NCBI RefSeq assembly: GCF_006442545.2 | Contig: NZ_CP083952.1 | Coordinates: forward strand, 5,681,501 to 5,745,500 | Source of the DNA: Mesorhizobium sp. B2-1-8 | GTDB taxonomy: Bacteria; Pseudomonadota; Alphaproteobacteria; Rhizobiales; Rhizobiaceae | Direction of reading: 5' to 3' | DNA length: 64,000 nt | Shown: piece by piece, positions 50,187 to 58,937 of the stretch | Position numbering within the stretch: position 1 is the stretch's first letter | How the letters are laid out: each line of letters starts with the position of its first letter | Program-made: the position numbers and the translations under genes | The notes under the pieces: generated by a model | Told to the model about the DNA's origin: nothing | The model's database searches: none | The model's input: the letters and a program-made list of their open reading frames with translations, nothing else

Positions 50187-52157
50187 ATGTGCGGTATCGT
50201 CGGCATTGTAGGTGGCGCAGCCGCGACCAGCAGCGGCCCGTTCAGCGTGCGCTGTATGGCGGACATGATCCGGCATCGCGGACCGGACGGCGACGGCGTC
50301 TGGACTGACGCCGAGGCCGGCGTTGCGCTCAGTCAACGCCGACTGTCGATCATCGACCTGTCGTCGGCCGGCGCGCAGCCGATGCTTTCGCATAGCGGTC
50401 GCCATGTCATCGTCTTCAATGGGGAAATCTACAATCACGGCGAGATGCGGACGCATCTCGATCGGGAGTTCGGCGCTCATGCCTGGCGCGGCCATTCCGA
50501 CACCGAGACCTTTCTGGCCGCGATCGAAGAGCTTGGAACAAAAAGGGCTCTCGAATTGGCCGTCGGCATGTTTGCTTTTGGGTTGTGGGACCGGCGGGAG
50601 AGAACGCTCGTTCTCGGACGCGATCGCCTAGGGGAAAAGCCTTTATATTATGGCCGGATCGGCAAGGCCTTCGCGTTTGCTTCGGAACTCAAGGCCTTTC
50701 GACCGCTGCCGGATTGGCGCCCGGACATCGACCGGAATGCACTGGCTTTGCTGATGCGCCATAACTACATCCCCGCCCCTTACAGCATTTACCAAGGCAT
50801 TCGGAAATTGAGACCCGGCCATCTCCTCGTCCTTTCCGACCCGATGCGTGAGCCACACGTCGAGAGCTATTGGAGCGCCAGGGAAGTCGCCGAACAAGGC
50901 CAGCGCGATCCGTTTCAAGGGAGCCCCGAAGAGGCGGTCAACGAGGTCGAGCGTCATCTTCGCCGCGCGCTCGAAGGGCAGATGATCGCGGACGTGCCGC
51001 TCGGCGCCTTCCTCTCGGGCGGCATCGATTCTTCCGCCATCGTAGCGGTCACGCAGTCGATCAGTTCGCGACCGGTGCGGACCTTCACGATCGGATTTGA
51101 CGAAGCAGGCTACAACGAGGCCGGCCATGCCCAGCAAGTAGCGCGCCACCTCGGCACCGACCATACGGAACTTTATCTCAGCGAGCGGGACGCGCTAGAG
51201 GTTGTGCCCCAACTGCCAGGCATTTATTGCGAGCCTTTCTCCGACTCCTCGCAAATCCCGACATTCCTCGTCTCCAAACTGGCGCGTGGCAGCGTCACCG
51301 TGGCGTTGTCGGGCGATGGCGGCGACGAGCTGTTCTCCGGCTACACGCGCTACGCACTCGCCGATGCGTTATGGAACAAGCTTTCCCGCATCCCGACGGG
51401 GCTGCGCCGCGCGTCGGCCAGCTTGGCGACACTGGCCTCGCCCGGTCTCTACAACAATGTGGCGGGCGGGATCATGCCGCTTCTGCCGCAGCGCCTGCGC
51501 CGCGAGCGCGTCGGCGACAAGATCCACAAGGCGGCGTCGGTTCTTTCGCTGCGAACCATGGACGATGTCTACCGTCGCCTCTGCTCGCACTGGGAAGCGA
51601 CCGAGATCATCCCGGATGCAGCCGAGCCGCCCACCATGCTGACGGGATTGGAAGCGCTTCCAGCGTTGCCGGGCAACGTCGAGCGGATGATGTACATCGA
51701 TATGATGAGCTATTTGCCGGACGACATCCTGGTAAAGGTCGATCGCGCGGCAATGGCAGTCAGCCTCGAGACCCGCGTGCCGCTGCTTGACCACCGCCTG
51801 ATAAGCTTTGCACTTTCGCTACCGCTTTCCATCCGGCGAGGCGGCAACCAGACAAAGTGGCCGCTCAGGCAACTGCTTTACCGACATGTTCCGAAGGCGC
51901 TTGTCGAACGTCCGAAAATGGGCTTCGGCGTGCCCATCGACGCCTGGTTGCGCGGCGCGCTTCGCGAATGGGCGGAGGCGCTGCTCGACGAACGTCGATT
52001 GCGGGAAGACGGTTTCTTTCGGCCCGAGGCAATCCGGCGCGCGTGGTCGGAACACCTCTCCGGACACCGCAACAACCAGTATCTGCTTTGGGACGTCTTG
52101 ATGTTCCAATCCTGGCAGGAAGCAACCCAGGGAGCTTCATCGGCGGTCGCGGCGTGA
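50187..52157 (+). CDS. Asparagine-synthetase-like amidotransferase
   Basis: A 656-residue enzyme of the AsnB type. It starts MCGIVGIVGG, so Cys2 becomes the N-terminal nucleophile of the glutaminase domain after Met removal; this fixes the ATG at 50187. The synthetase domain has the pyrophosphate loop LSGGIDSSA near residue 278 and SGDGGDELFSGYTRY. Free asparagine synthesis is one option. In O-antigen and exopolysaccharide loci such proteins (WbpS type) amidate uronic acids, and the adjacent uronate-forming dehydrogenase supports that role here. Confidence 0.9.
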   Translation: MCGIVGIVGGAAATSSGPFSVRCMADMIRHRGPDGDGVWTDAEAGVALSQRRLSIIDLSSAGAQPMLSHSGRHVIVFNGEIYNHGEMRTHLDREFGAHAWRGHSDTETFLAAIEELGTKRALELAVGMFAFGLWDRRERTLVLGRDRLGEKPLYYGRIGKAFAFASELKAFRPLPDWRPDIDRNALALLMRHNYIPAPYSIYQGIRKLRPGHLLVLSDPMREPHVESYWSAREVAEQGQRDPFQGSPEEAVNEVERHLRRALEGQMIADVPLGAFLSGGIDSSAIVAVTQSISSRPVRTFTIGFDEAGYNEAGHAQQVARHLGTDHTELYLSERDALEVVPQLPGIYCEPFSDSSQIPTFLVSKLARGSVTVALSGDGGDELFSGYTRYALADALWNKLSRIPTGLRRASASLATLASPGLYNNVAGGIMPLLPQRLRRERVGDKIHKAASVLSLRTMDDVYRRLCSHWEATEIIPDAAEPPTMLTGLEALPALPGNVERMMYIDMMSYLPDDILVKVDRAAMAVSLETRVPLLDHRLISFALSLPLSIRRGGNQTKWPLRQLLYRHVPKALVERPKMGFGVPIDAWLRGALREWAEALLDERRLREDGFFRPEAIRRAWSEHLSGHRNNQYLLWDVLMFQSWQEATQGASSAVAA

Positions 52158-52340
52158 ACAGGCGTCAGGGCCGCAGGTTTTTGCCTGTTCACTCATGCAG
52201 TCGGATGAAAGCGAGACGGTTCCGCACTATCAGATACGGAAGCAAGCAGCTATACCGATTCGAGCACTGGGGCGAAGCACGGTGAGCAAGGATCGTTCGA
52301 ACGATTCGCACGCGATCCGGAAGATTGCGAAGCAAGGGCA

Positions 52341-53660
52341 TTGGACGCGTTTACATCGCTGCGGCGCCACCTAACGGCAGAACAGGTCAACCGTTGGTTT
52401 TCGATCATCTGCTTCTTTTCGCCACCGGTGCTCGGGTCGGTGGTGAGCTTCGTATTTCATGGCGGAGCGCTCTGGTCGGTGGTGTTGCTGGTCGCCACGC
52501 GACGCCGCTTGAACATCGACCGGCCGATGTTTGCCATGACCCTTGCGCTTTATGCCTATTGCGCGGCGATGGTCCTGGCGTCGATCGTCAACGGCACCCT
52601 GCGGGCCGATGTCACGCACTTCCTGCCGCTGATCACCTTGCTGGTGTTCCCGATCTCTTATTCGACCTGGAGCATCACCGACAAGGCGACGCTTGTACAC
52701 ATTGCTGTGCTGGCCAGCGCGGCAGCGTGTGTCGGAGCGCTGGCGCTAACCATCGTCCAATATTATTGGATCGGGATGCTGAGAGCCGAAGGAGGGGCTG
52801 GAAATCCGATCGTGTTCGCGACGGTCACCTGCCTCGCCGTGATGATGTGCCTCGCGGGCGCGGTGTCGGGAATAGAGAAAGCCTGGAAGACACTCACCGT
52901 CGCCATACTCGCCGGCGCCGTGGCGACCGTCTATTCTGGCTCCCGCATGATCTGGGTGGCCTTGCTGATCGCCATTGCCGCCATCCTCGTGATCAATCGC
53001 CAGAGATTCACGCGATCGAATATGAGGCGGTTGCTGGTGATTGCGAGCGCTTGCTGCCTGCTCACCGCGGCAATCACGTCTCCAATCATCGTGGATCGCA
53101 CTCATTTCCTGTTCGATGACTGGAAAGCTCTCGCCACCAAAGGTGACCATTCCACTCCGCTCGGACTAAGGGTTGGGCTCTGGGACATTGGGATCGATGC
53201 ATTTCGCGAAGCACCATTTTTCGGCCACGGCATGTCCGCCAGCCGGGCGATTTCACAGCAGGGTTTCAAAAAGCAATTTGGGGTGAGTCAGGGTTTCAAC
53301 CATTTTCACAACGGCTTTCTGACAGCCTTGGTTCAGGCTGGACTTGTGGGCGCGTTATCATTGGCGGCGATCTTCATCATCGCGATCTGGAACGCGACGA
53401 AGGTCCTTCGCTTCAGTGCCGATCCGTTAGAGCGGTTCGGGGCGACCATGATAGTGGTCGCCGTCATAGTATACCTTGTTGGTGGGCTGACAGGCATCCT
53501 TGTCGGCCACGATATTCTGGATTCGACGCTGATGATCTTCCTGGTTTCAGGAACATACCTGGCTTGCGGACGAACAGTTTCGCCGATCAAAGGAGAGTCG
53601 GCCGACATAACCTCGATCGGCAGTACCGTCTCGGATATTCGGGGAGCCGGTTCCCCGTGA
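52341..53660 (+). CDS. O-antigen ligase/polymerase-like membrane protein (Wzy/WaaL)
   Basis: A 439-residue polytopic protein with about 10-11 helices. The long periplasmic loop holds GLRVGLWDIGIDAFREAPFFGHGMSAS and FNHFHNGFLTALVQAGLVG, with the H-N-x-F pattern of the O-antigen ligase family. Start is a TTG at 52341. With the larger protein at 39340-41313 there are two candidates in this locus for polymerase and ligase; which is which cannot be told from sequence alone. It ends 45 bases from the convergent regulator gene. Confidence 0.87.
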   Translation: MDAFTSLRRHLTAEQVNRWFSIICFFSPPVLGSVVSFVFHGGALWSVVLLVATRRRLNIDRPMFAMTLALYAYCAAMVLASIVNGTLRADVTHFLPLITLLVFPISYSTWSITDKATLVHIAVLASAAACVGALALTIVQYYWIGMLRAEGGAGNPIVFATVTCLAVMMCLAGAVSGIEKAWKTLTVAILAGAVATVYSGSRMIWVALLIAIAAILVINRQRFTRSNMRRLLVIASACCLLTAAITSPIIVDRTHFLFDDWKALATKGDHSTPLGLRVGLWDIGIDAFREAPFFGHGMSASRAISQQGFKKQFGVSQGFNHFHNGFLTALVQAGLVGALSLAAIFIIAIWNATKVLRFSADPLERFGATMIVVAVIVYLVGGLTGILVGHDILDSTLMIFLVSGTYLACGRTVSPIKGESADITSIGSTVSDIRGAGSP

Positions 53661-53704
53661 AACGTTCGTGACGGTCGGCACATTCCAGCAGAGTACGCGC
53701 TGTC

Positions 53705-54415
53705 TCAACTTCGGCCAGCATGCCGGATCATGCGCCGAAAGCTCATCGAGATATGGGCGCGCCTTATATGCCCGATCGACTCCCAGTCGCCGATCTCTGC
53801 CGCAGCCAGAACTTCCTCCATTTCACGCCGGAAGGCCGTGAACTCCTCCACCAAACCCAGTTGCGGCATCATCTTCAGGACGACACGCGCCACCTGGAAA
53901 TATAGTCTCTCGCTGATCTCGCGCAGCGGCTGGTTCCCGGTCATGGCGGTCAGTTCCGAGAAGAAATCCATGTTCAGCTGCAGGAAAGCGCGCTGATCTG
54001 GATTGAGCATATCGGAATCACAGCGCGCAATGAGCGCCCGGATCCGATCCAGGTCGGCCGCTGTTCGGGGGATCGGCGAAAGCTTGCCGACCAGAAGCGC
54101 CAATTCCAGGCGCAGGTGATAGACCTGCTGCAGTTCCTCGATATCGACATCGGTGACTATGGTGCCGACGCCGTGGACGGATTGAACCAGACCTTCGGAT
54201 TCAAGGCGCGCCAGCACGCGGCGGACCGGCGTGCGGCTGATCTCGAATTCCTGGGCGAGTTCTTCCTCGGAGAGGCGGCTTCCCGGCGGGTAGTCGAGCA
54301 GGCAGATGCGGTCACGCAGGATCCGGTAGATGCGCTCGAACCGTTCCCGCGCCGAAAGCGGTCGTGGCGCCTCTGCGATCGCCGTGGTGGCCGGGGCATC
54401 CGTCTCCAGCGTCAT
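53705..54415 (-). CDS. GntR-family regulator, FCD type
   Basis: A 236-residue regulator. The winged helix has PPGSRLSEEELAQEFEISRTPVRRVLARLE, typical of FadR/FCD GntR proteins, and the all-helical FCD ligand domain follows. Its start overlaps the EhuA-like stop by four bases, so it is the last gene of the transporter operon. It probably controls the divergent promoters at 57.5-57.7 kb, where TTGTGCACAA is found. Described ectoine clusters commonly use the MocR-type EnuR instead. Confidence 0.9.
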   Translation of the reverse strand: MTLETDAPATTAIAEAPRPLSARERFERIYRILRDRICLLDYPPGSRLSEEELAQEFEISRTPVRRVLARLESEGLVQSVHGVGTIVTDVDIEELQQVYHLRLELALLVGKLSPIPRTAADLDRIRALIARCDSDMLNPDQRAFLQLNMDFFSELTAMTGNQPLREISERLYFQVARVVLKMMPQLGLVEEFTAFRREMEEVLAAAEIGDWESIGHIRRAHISMSFRRMIRHAGRS

Positions 54416-55191
54416 CCAGCCTCCAGGACAGCGTGCAGGAACTGCCGCGTCCGCTCGTTCTTAGGGGCACCGAACAGCTCGCTTGGCGGTCCCTGCTCGC
54501 ATATCTTGCCCTGGTAGAAGAAGCAGACGCGATCGGAAAATTCCTTGGCGAAGCCCATCTGGTGGGTGACCATGAGCATCGTCAAATCATGCTCGCGGCC
54601 GATCTGCCTTATCACCTGCAGCACTTCGCCGACAAGTTCCGGGTCGAGCGCGGAGGTCACCTCGTCGAACAGCATTATCTTGGGTCGCATCGCCAACGCC
54701 CTGGCGATGGCGACGCGCTGTTGCTGGCCGCCGGAAAGCTGGGAAGGATAGTGATCCTTCTTCTGCGACAACCCGACCATGTCGAGAAGCTCGGCCGCCC
54801 GCGCCTCGGCATCGGCCCTTTTCATGCCAAGGACGGTTATCGGCGCCTCGATGCAATTGGCCATCGCGGTCATGTGCGGGAACAGATTGAAGGACTGGAA
54901 CACCATGCCGATCTTCGCCCTGATGCGGCGAATGTGGGCAAGGTCGGCGGGAACCAGCGCGCCGTTTTTCTTCATATGCGTCAGCGGCTCGCCTTCGACC
55001 CAAATGACGCCGTCATTGATCGTCTCCAGCGTCATCAGCATGCGCAGCACGGTGGTCTTGCCGGAACCGGACGGACCGATGACGGAGACCTTCTCGCCGC
55101 GCGCGATTTCGAGGTTCAGGCCGTCGAGGACGGTCAACGCGCCGTAGCGTTTGGAAACATTGTCGAAGCGGACCATCGGTTGTTCCGTCAT
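54412..55191 (-). CDS. ehuA: Ehu-type amino-acid/ectoine ABC transporter ATPase
   Basis: A 259-residue polar-amino-acid ATPase. Walker A is GPSGSGKTT, the signature LSGGQQQRVAIARAL, and Walker B IMLFDEVTSALD. The insert ALVPADLAHIRRIRAKIGMVFQ between Walker A and the Q-loop is a feature of EhuA-type proteins as I know them. It powers uptake by the two permeases encoded upstream. Gene overlaps of four bases at both ends show tight coupling. The ligand is inferred to be ectoine-like. Confidence 0.9.
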   Translation of the reverse strand: MTEQPMVRFDNVSKRYGALTVLDGLNLEIARGEKVSVIGPSGSGKTTVLRMLMTLETINDGVIWVEGEPLTHMKKNGALVPADLAHIRRIRAKIGMVFQSFNLFPHMTAMANCIEAPITVLGMKRADAEARAAELLDMVGLSQKKDHYPSQLSGGQQQRVAIARALAMRPKIMLFDEVTSALDPELVGEVLQVIRQIGREHDLTMLMVTHQMGFAKEFSDRVCFFYQGKICEQGPPSELFGAPKNERTRQFLHAVLEAG

Positions 55192-55847
55192 CGCGCGTTC
55201 CTCCGGTTGAGCAGGCGTTCAAGGGCACGAATAAGCGCGGCCGAAACCAGGCTCATCGCGAGGAAGAACAAGCCGACCAACGTGATCGGTTCGGTGTAAC
55301 GAAATGTCTCGGAGCCGATGATCTTGGCCGTCTGCATGAGTTCCAGCACGGCGATAGCCGAAAGCAGCGGCGTCTCCTTGAACAGCGCGACGAGATAGTT
55401 GCCGAGCGCCGGCACGATCGGCGGAATGGCCTGCGGGATGATGATGTCGCGAAAGGTCGTCCAAGACGAGAGATTGAGAGCGATCGAGGCTTCCCATTGG
55501 CCGCGATGGATGTTGTCGAAGCCGGCGCGATAGACCTCGGAGCAGTAGGCGGCATAGTGGATGCCTATGGCGAGAACGCCTGCGGTGAAGGCGTCGAGCA
55601 CGATGCCGAATTTCGGAAAGACGAAATAGAGAAAGAATATCTGGATGAGCAGCGGCGTCGACCGGATCAGCTCGACCAGCACCGAAATCGTCCAGCCCGT
55701 CCGTGGCACGGCGATGCGGACCACGGCCAAGACCAGACCGAGCGAAGCGGCGATGGCGAAACCGAGCAGTGTCGCCTCGATGGAGATGACGGCGGCGTGC
55801 GCCAGCACCGGTAGGATCTCGAGTGTAAAACCCCAATCCCAGATCAT
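55188..55847 (-). CDS. ehuD: Ehu-type ABC transporter permease (EhuD-like)
   Basis: A 219-residue permease of the HisMQ type with about five helices and the EAA-like loop QWEASIALNLSSWTTFRDIIIPQA. It begins MIWDWGFTLEILPVL, very like EhuD. It pairs with the EhuC-like permease to form the channel. The ATG at 55847 overlaps the EhuC-like stop (ATGA), and its own stop overlaps the ATPase start. Confidence 0.9.
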   Translation of the reverse strand: MIWDWGFTLEILPVLAHAAVISIEATLLGFAIAASLGLVLAVVRIAVPRTGWTISVLVELIRSTPLLIQIFFLYFVFPKFGIVLDAFTAGVLAIGIHYAAYCSEVYRAGFDNIHRGQWEASIALNLSSWTTFRDIIIPQAIPPIVPALGNYLVALFKETPLLSAIAVLELMQTAKIIGSETFRYTEPITLVGLFFLAMSLVSAALIRALERLLNRRNAR

Positions 55848-56572
55848 GTCGCCTTCCCCCTGGCGAGGCCGATCGAGGCCCGTTTTTCGAGAAGCCGCAT
55901 GCCGATGGAGACGGTGAGCGACATGGCGAGATACATCAGCAGCACCAGTGTGAAGATCGGAATGGTCTTGAATGTATTCTGGTTCATCTGCTGCGCCTTG
56001 AAGGCGAGGTCCGACAGGGTGATCAGCGACACCAGCGCGGTCGACTTCAGCAGTTCGATGAACAAATTGCCCCAGGGTGGGATCATGGCGATGAAGGCCT
56101 GCGGCAGGATGATCCGGCGCAGCATCTGCCCTCGGCTCATGTTGAGCGCCGTTCCCGCTTCCCACTGGCCGCGCGCGACCGACTGGATGGCGCCGCGCAC
56201 GCATTCGGATCCGTAGGCCCCGACATTCAGGCCGAGCGCCAGCACGGCAACGAGAAATGCGTCGAGCGTGACGCCGAATTGCGGCAGCACGAAAAACAGC
56301 CAGAACAGTTGCACCAGCGCCGAGGTTCCGCGAAAGATCTCGACATAGGCCGTCGCCAGCCATCTAAGCGGCGCGGGGCCGTACATGCGCGCCAACGCGG
56401 CGAGCACGCCCATGATAACCGCCAGCAGGCTGCCAAGAACGGCGATCTCGATTGTCAGGACAGCGCCCTGCAGCAGTCCCGGCAGGAACAGGCTGTATGT
56501 TGCCTGTGTCGCCAGCACGCTGATGACGGCGAGCGAGACGACCAGCATGGCAACAAGTGTGCGGATTCCCAT
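55844..56572 (-). CDS. ehuC: Ehu-type ABC transporter permease (EhuC-like)
   Basis: A 242-residue permease of the HisMQ type. The EAA-like loop is QWEAGTALNMSRGQMLRRIILPQA. CGGAGAAG before the ATG at 56572 makes it a better start than the GTG at 56608, which lies inside a hairpin. It follows the binding-protein gene after a strong terminator-like hairpin (56585-56615), so it is probably expressed at a lower level than the binding protein. Confidence 0.9.
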   Translation of the reverse strand: MGIRTLVAMLVVSLAVISVLATQATYSLFLPGLLQGAVLTIEIAVLGSLLAVIMGVLAALARMYGPAPLRWLATAYVEIFRGTSALVQLFWLFFVLPQFGVTLDAFLVAVLALGLNVGAYGSECVRGAIQSVARGQWEAGTALNMSRGQMLRRIILPQAFIAMIPPWGNLFIELLKSTALVSLITLSDLAFKAQQMNQNTFKTIPIFTLVLLMYLAMSLTVSIGMRLLEKRASIGLARGKAT

Positions 56573-56584
56573 CTGCTTCTCCGG

Positions 56585-56615
56585 AGAAAAAGAGGGCGGC
56601 GCGTTCACGCCGCCC
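56585..56615 (-). terminator. Intercistronic terminator between ehuB-like and ehuC-like genes
   Basis: On the minus strand GGGCGGCG (56615-56608), a 6-base loop and CGCCGCCC (56601-56594) are followed by TCTTTTTCT. This is a Rho-independent terminator in form, placed 14 bases after the binding-protein stop. Partial read-through would give the usual excess of binding protein over permease. Confidence 0.75.
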
Positions 56616-56629
56616 AGCAGTTGGGAACT

Positions 56630-57499
56630 TTATTCGCCCTTGCAGAGCTGTGCAGTCGTCTTGTTCGGCAGATAGTCCTTGCCGAAGCCGAGCGGCTCGA
56701 CCAGGGCGATGTGCTCGGGTGACCCGAGGAATTTCTTCAGTTCGGCGTTGAACGCTTTCTGCAGATCGGTGTCTTCCTTGCGGAAGCCGAAGCCGCCATG
56801 GCCCTTCACCGACTTGCCGGCGACTTCGCCGAAGGGCTTTGTCGATTCGACGCCATCGGCCTTCTTGGCCATGTCGGCGATGGACAGCGCGGTAAGCGCG
56901 GCCGCATCGGCGCGACCGGCCTGGACGGCGGCGACGAGACTGGATTGATCTGGCAAGGCGACGATTTGCCCCGGGGCGACACCGGCATCCTTGGCGTAGC
57001 CGCCCTCGACGGCACCCGCCATCACGGCGAGCTTGAGGTCTGGATTGTCCTTGATGCTCGAATAATCCTTTATGCCTTTTGGATTGCCCTTCGCCACCAG
57101 CATGGCCTGGCCGATGCCATAAGATGGTTCGGAGAAATTGATCTCGGCGCAGCGCTTCGGATTGATGAACATGCCGGCCGCGATGATGTCGAAGCGTCCG
57201 GCTTTGAGACCGGGGATGAGCGAGCCGAATTCGGTCAGCACGCCGTCGACCTGCGGGATGCCCATCTTGGCAAGCACCGCTTTGGCGACTTCTGGCGCTT
57301 CGCCGGTCAGCTTGCCGTCAGGCGTCGCAAAACCAAACGGCGCCTCGTTGGCGAAGCCGACACGGATATAACCGTCCTTCTTGGCGCGTTCGAGGGTCGT
57401 TTCGGCCTGGGCCGGCAGCGCCGTGAACGCGGTCGCGACAAGTGCAAGGCAAGCAGCCGCCTTCATGGCCGTTCGACGAGATATCTGTGACATGAGCAT
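56630..57499 (-). CDS. ehuB: Ehu-type periplasmic binding protein (EhuB-like)
   Basis: A 289-residue solute-binding protein with a signal peptide (cleavage after AQA|ET). The mature start LERAKKDGYIRVGFANEAPFG, followed by LTGEAPEVAKAVLAKMGI and LKAGRFDIIAAGMFI, matches the EhuB type closely as I recall it. EhuB binds ectoine and hydroxyectoine. AAAGGGG lies 4 bases before the ATG at 57499 and 10 before the ATG at 57493; either may be used. The strong resemblance suggests an ectoine-class ligand, but the catabolic genes opposite are not the standard doe set. Confidence 0.9.
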   Translation of the reverse strand: MLMSQISRRTAMKAAACLALVATAFTALPAQAETTLERAKKDGYIRVGFANEAPFGFATPDGKLTGEAPEVAKAVLAKMGIPQVDGVLTEFGSLIPGLKAGRFDIIAAGMFINPKRCAEINFSEPSYGIGQAMLVAKGNPKGIKDYSSIKDNPDLKLAVMAGAVEGGYAKDAGVAPGQIVALPDQSSLVAAVQAGRADAAALTALSIADMAKKADGVESTKPFGEVAGKSVKGHGGFGFRKEDTDLQKAFNAELKKFLGSPEHIALVEPLGFGKDYLPNKTTAQLCKGE

Positions 57500-57570
57500 G
57501 CATCCCCTTTTCTTTTTGACGATTGTCTTGCCCGGACGACGTTTCTCCTCCGTCGCAGCGAGTATGCAAG

Positions 57571-57580
57571 ACGTATACAA
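57571..57580. promoter_or_regulatory. Possible FCD GntR half-operator
   Basis: ACGTATACAA resembles the TTGTATACAA sites of FCD-type GntR regulators except in its first two bases. It lies 72 bases before the ehuB-like start in the divergent promoter region. Confidence 0.35.
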
Positions 57581-57666
57581 CTCATCTGGACATATCGCAA
57601 GACGCGCTGTACGAATCCTGGAAATAGATGACTATGATCGCACGTTCAGCCGAGATGGGCTGATAG

Positions 57667-57676
57667 TTGTGCACAA
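57667..57676. promoter_or_regulatory. Candidate FCD GntR operator
   Basis: TTGTGCACAA is a perfect 10-base palindrome of the TTGT-NN-ACAA form known for FCD-type GntR regulators. It lies 45 bases before the M24-gene start and 168 before the ehuB-like start, in the region shared by both operons. The regulator at 53705-54415 is the likely ligand-sensing partner. Confidence 0.5.
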
Positions 57677-57720
57677 TTACCCATGCTTGTCGGGTTGACG
57701 TGGCGGTCAGGGGAACGAGT

Positions 57721-58902
57721 TTGAGCGGCTCAGGCAGCTTTACGAAGACGGAATATGCGCAGCGCCTGACCGGCGTGAAGCAGCGCATTGAGAAGGCCGG
57801 CTTCGATCTCATCGTCTGCCAGGATCCGGCGAACATGTGCTGGCTGACAGGCTATGACGGTTGGTCCTTCTACGTGCCGCAATGCGTGCTCGTCCATCTG
57901 GAAGAGGACAAGCCGATCTGGTTCGGCCGGGCGCAGGACGCCAGAAGCGCCCGCATGACCACCGGCTTGCCCGAACAAAACATCGTCCCGTTCTCGGAGC
58001 GGCTGGTGCAGCAGCCCGTCGAGCATCCCTATGACGAGCTCGCCGGTCTGATCCGGGCACGCGGTTGGGAACGGGCGCGCATCGGCGTCGAGATGGACGC
58101 GCACTACTACACGGCGCGCTGCCATGCCCATCTCGTAGCCGGCCTGCCCGCGGCGCGTTTCAGCAACAACCACGACCTCGTCAACTGGGCCCGGCTGGTG
58201 AAATCGGATGCCGAGCTGGCGCTGATCCGCGAAGCCGGCGCGATCTGCAGCAATGCCATGAACCGCGCTGTCGAAAAGATGCGGCCGGGCGTGCCGCAGA
58301 ACCAGGTGATTGCCGAGATCTATCATGCCCAGATCTTGGGCGTGCCGGGCGCCGGCGGCGACTACGCCGCAATCTGCCCGCTGATGCCGGTGGGCGAAGG
58401 CACCAGCACACCACACCTGACCTGGTCGGACGCGCCACTTCCCGACACTGGGTTGGCAATCGTCGAAATCGCCGGCGTGCGACGACGCTACCATGCGGCA
58501 CTGACCCGGACGGTCCATTTCGGCAAGCCGCCGACCGCCCTCTCCGATATGGCCAAGGTGATCGTCGAAGGCGTCGATGCCGGCCTCGAACTGGCACGGC
58601 CCGGCAACACCGCCGAACAGGTCGAAGCCGCCTGGCAGGCGGTGCTGCGCAGAAATGGGCTGAAGAAGGAAAGTCGCGTCGGCTATCCCGTCGGCCTCGC
58701 CTATCCGCCGGATTGGGGCGAACGCACTGCGAGCCTGAGGCCAGGCGACAGGACCGAGTTGCGGCCCGGCATGTGCTTCCACTTCATGGCCGGCGTCTGG
58801 CTCGACGATTTCGGCGTCGCCATCTCCGAATCTTTCGTCGTTGCCGAAGGCGGCGGCGAGCGACTTTGCGACGTGATCCGCGACCTCATCACCATCGACT
58901 GA
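57721..58902 (+). CDS. M24 creatinase/ectoine hydrolase-like enzyme (DoeA-like)
   Basis: A 393-residue pita-bread-fold protein. TGYDGWSFYV, GGDYAAICPLMPVG, TPHLTW and GYPVGLAYPPDWGERTASLRPGD are very similar to DoeA/EutD ectoine hydrolases as I know them. In IVEIAGVRRRYHAALTRTV the two aspartates that bind metal in M24 aminopeptidases are missing, as in creatinase and DoeA. GGGGAACGAG precedes the TTG at 57721. It should open a cyclic or amidine C-N bond in the imported solute. The absence of DoeB, DoeC and DoeD next to it is notable. Confidence 0.87.
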   Translation: MSGSGSFTKTEYAQRLTGVKQRIEKAGFDLIVCQDPANMCWLTGYDGWSFYVPQCVLVHLEEDKPIWFGRAQDARSARMTTGLPEQNIVPFSERLVQQPVEHPYDELAGLIRARGWERARIGVEMDAHYYTARCHAHLVAGLPAARFSNNHDLVNWARLVKSDAELALIREAGAICSNAMNRAVEKMRPGVPQNQVIAEIYHAQILGVPGAGGDYAAICPLMPVGEGTSTPHLTWSDAPLPDTGLAIVEIAGVRRRYHAALTRTVHFGKPPTALSDMAKVIVEGVDAGLELARPGNTAEQVEAAWQAVLRRNGLKKESRVGYPVGLAYPPDWGERTASLRPGDRTELRPGMCFHFMAGVWLDDFGVAISESFVVAEGGGERLCDVIRDLITID

Positions 58903-58937
58903 ACCCGACACCAAAGCCGGCAATCCAAGGATACAAA

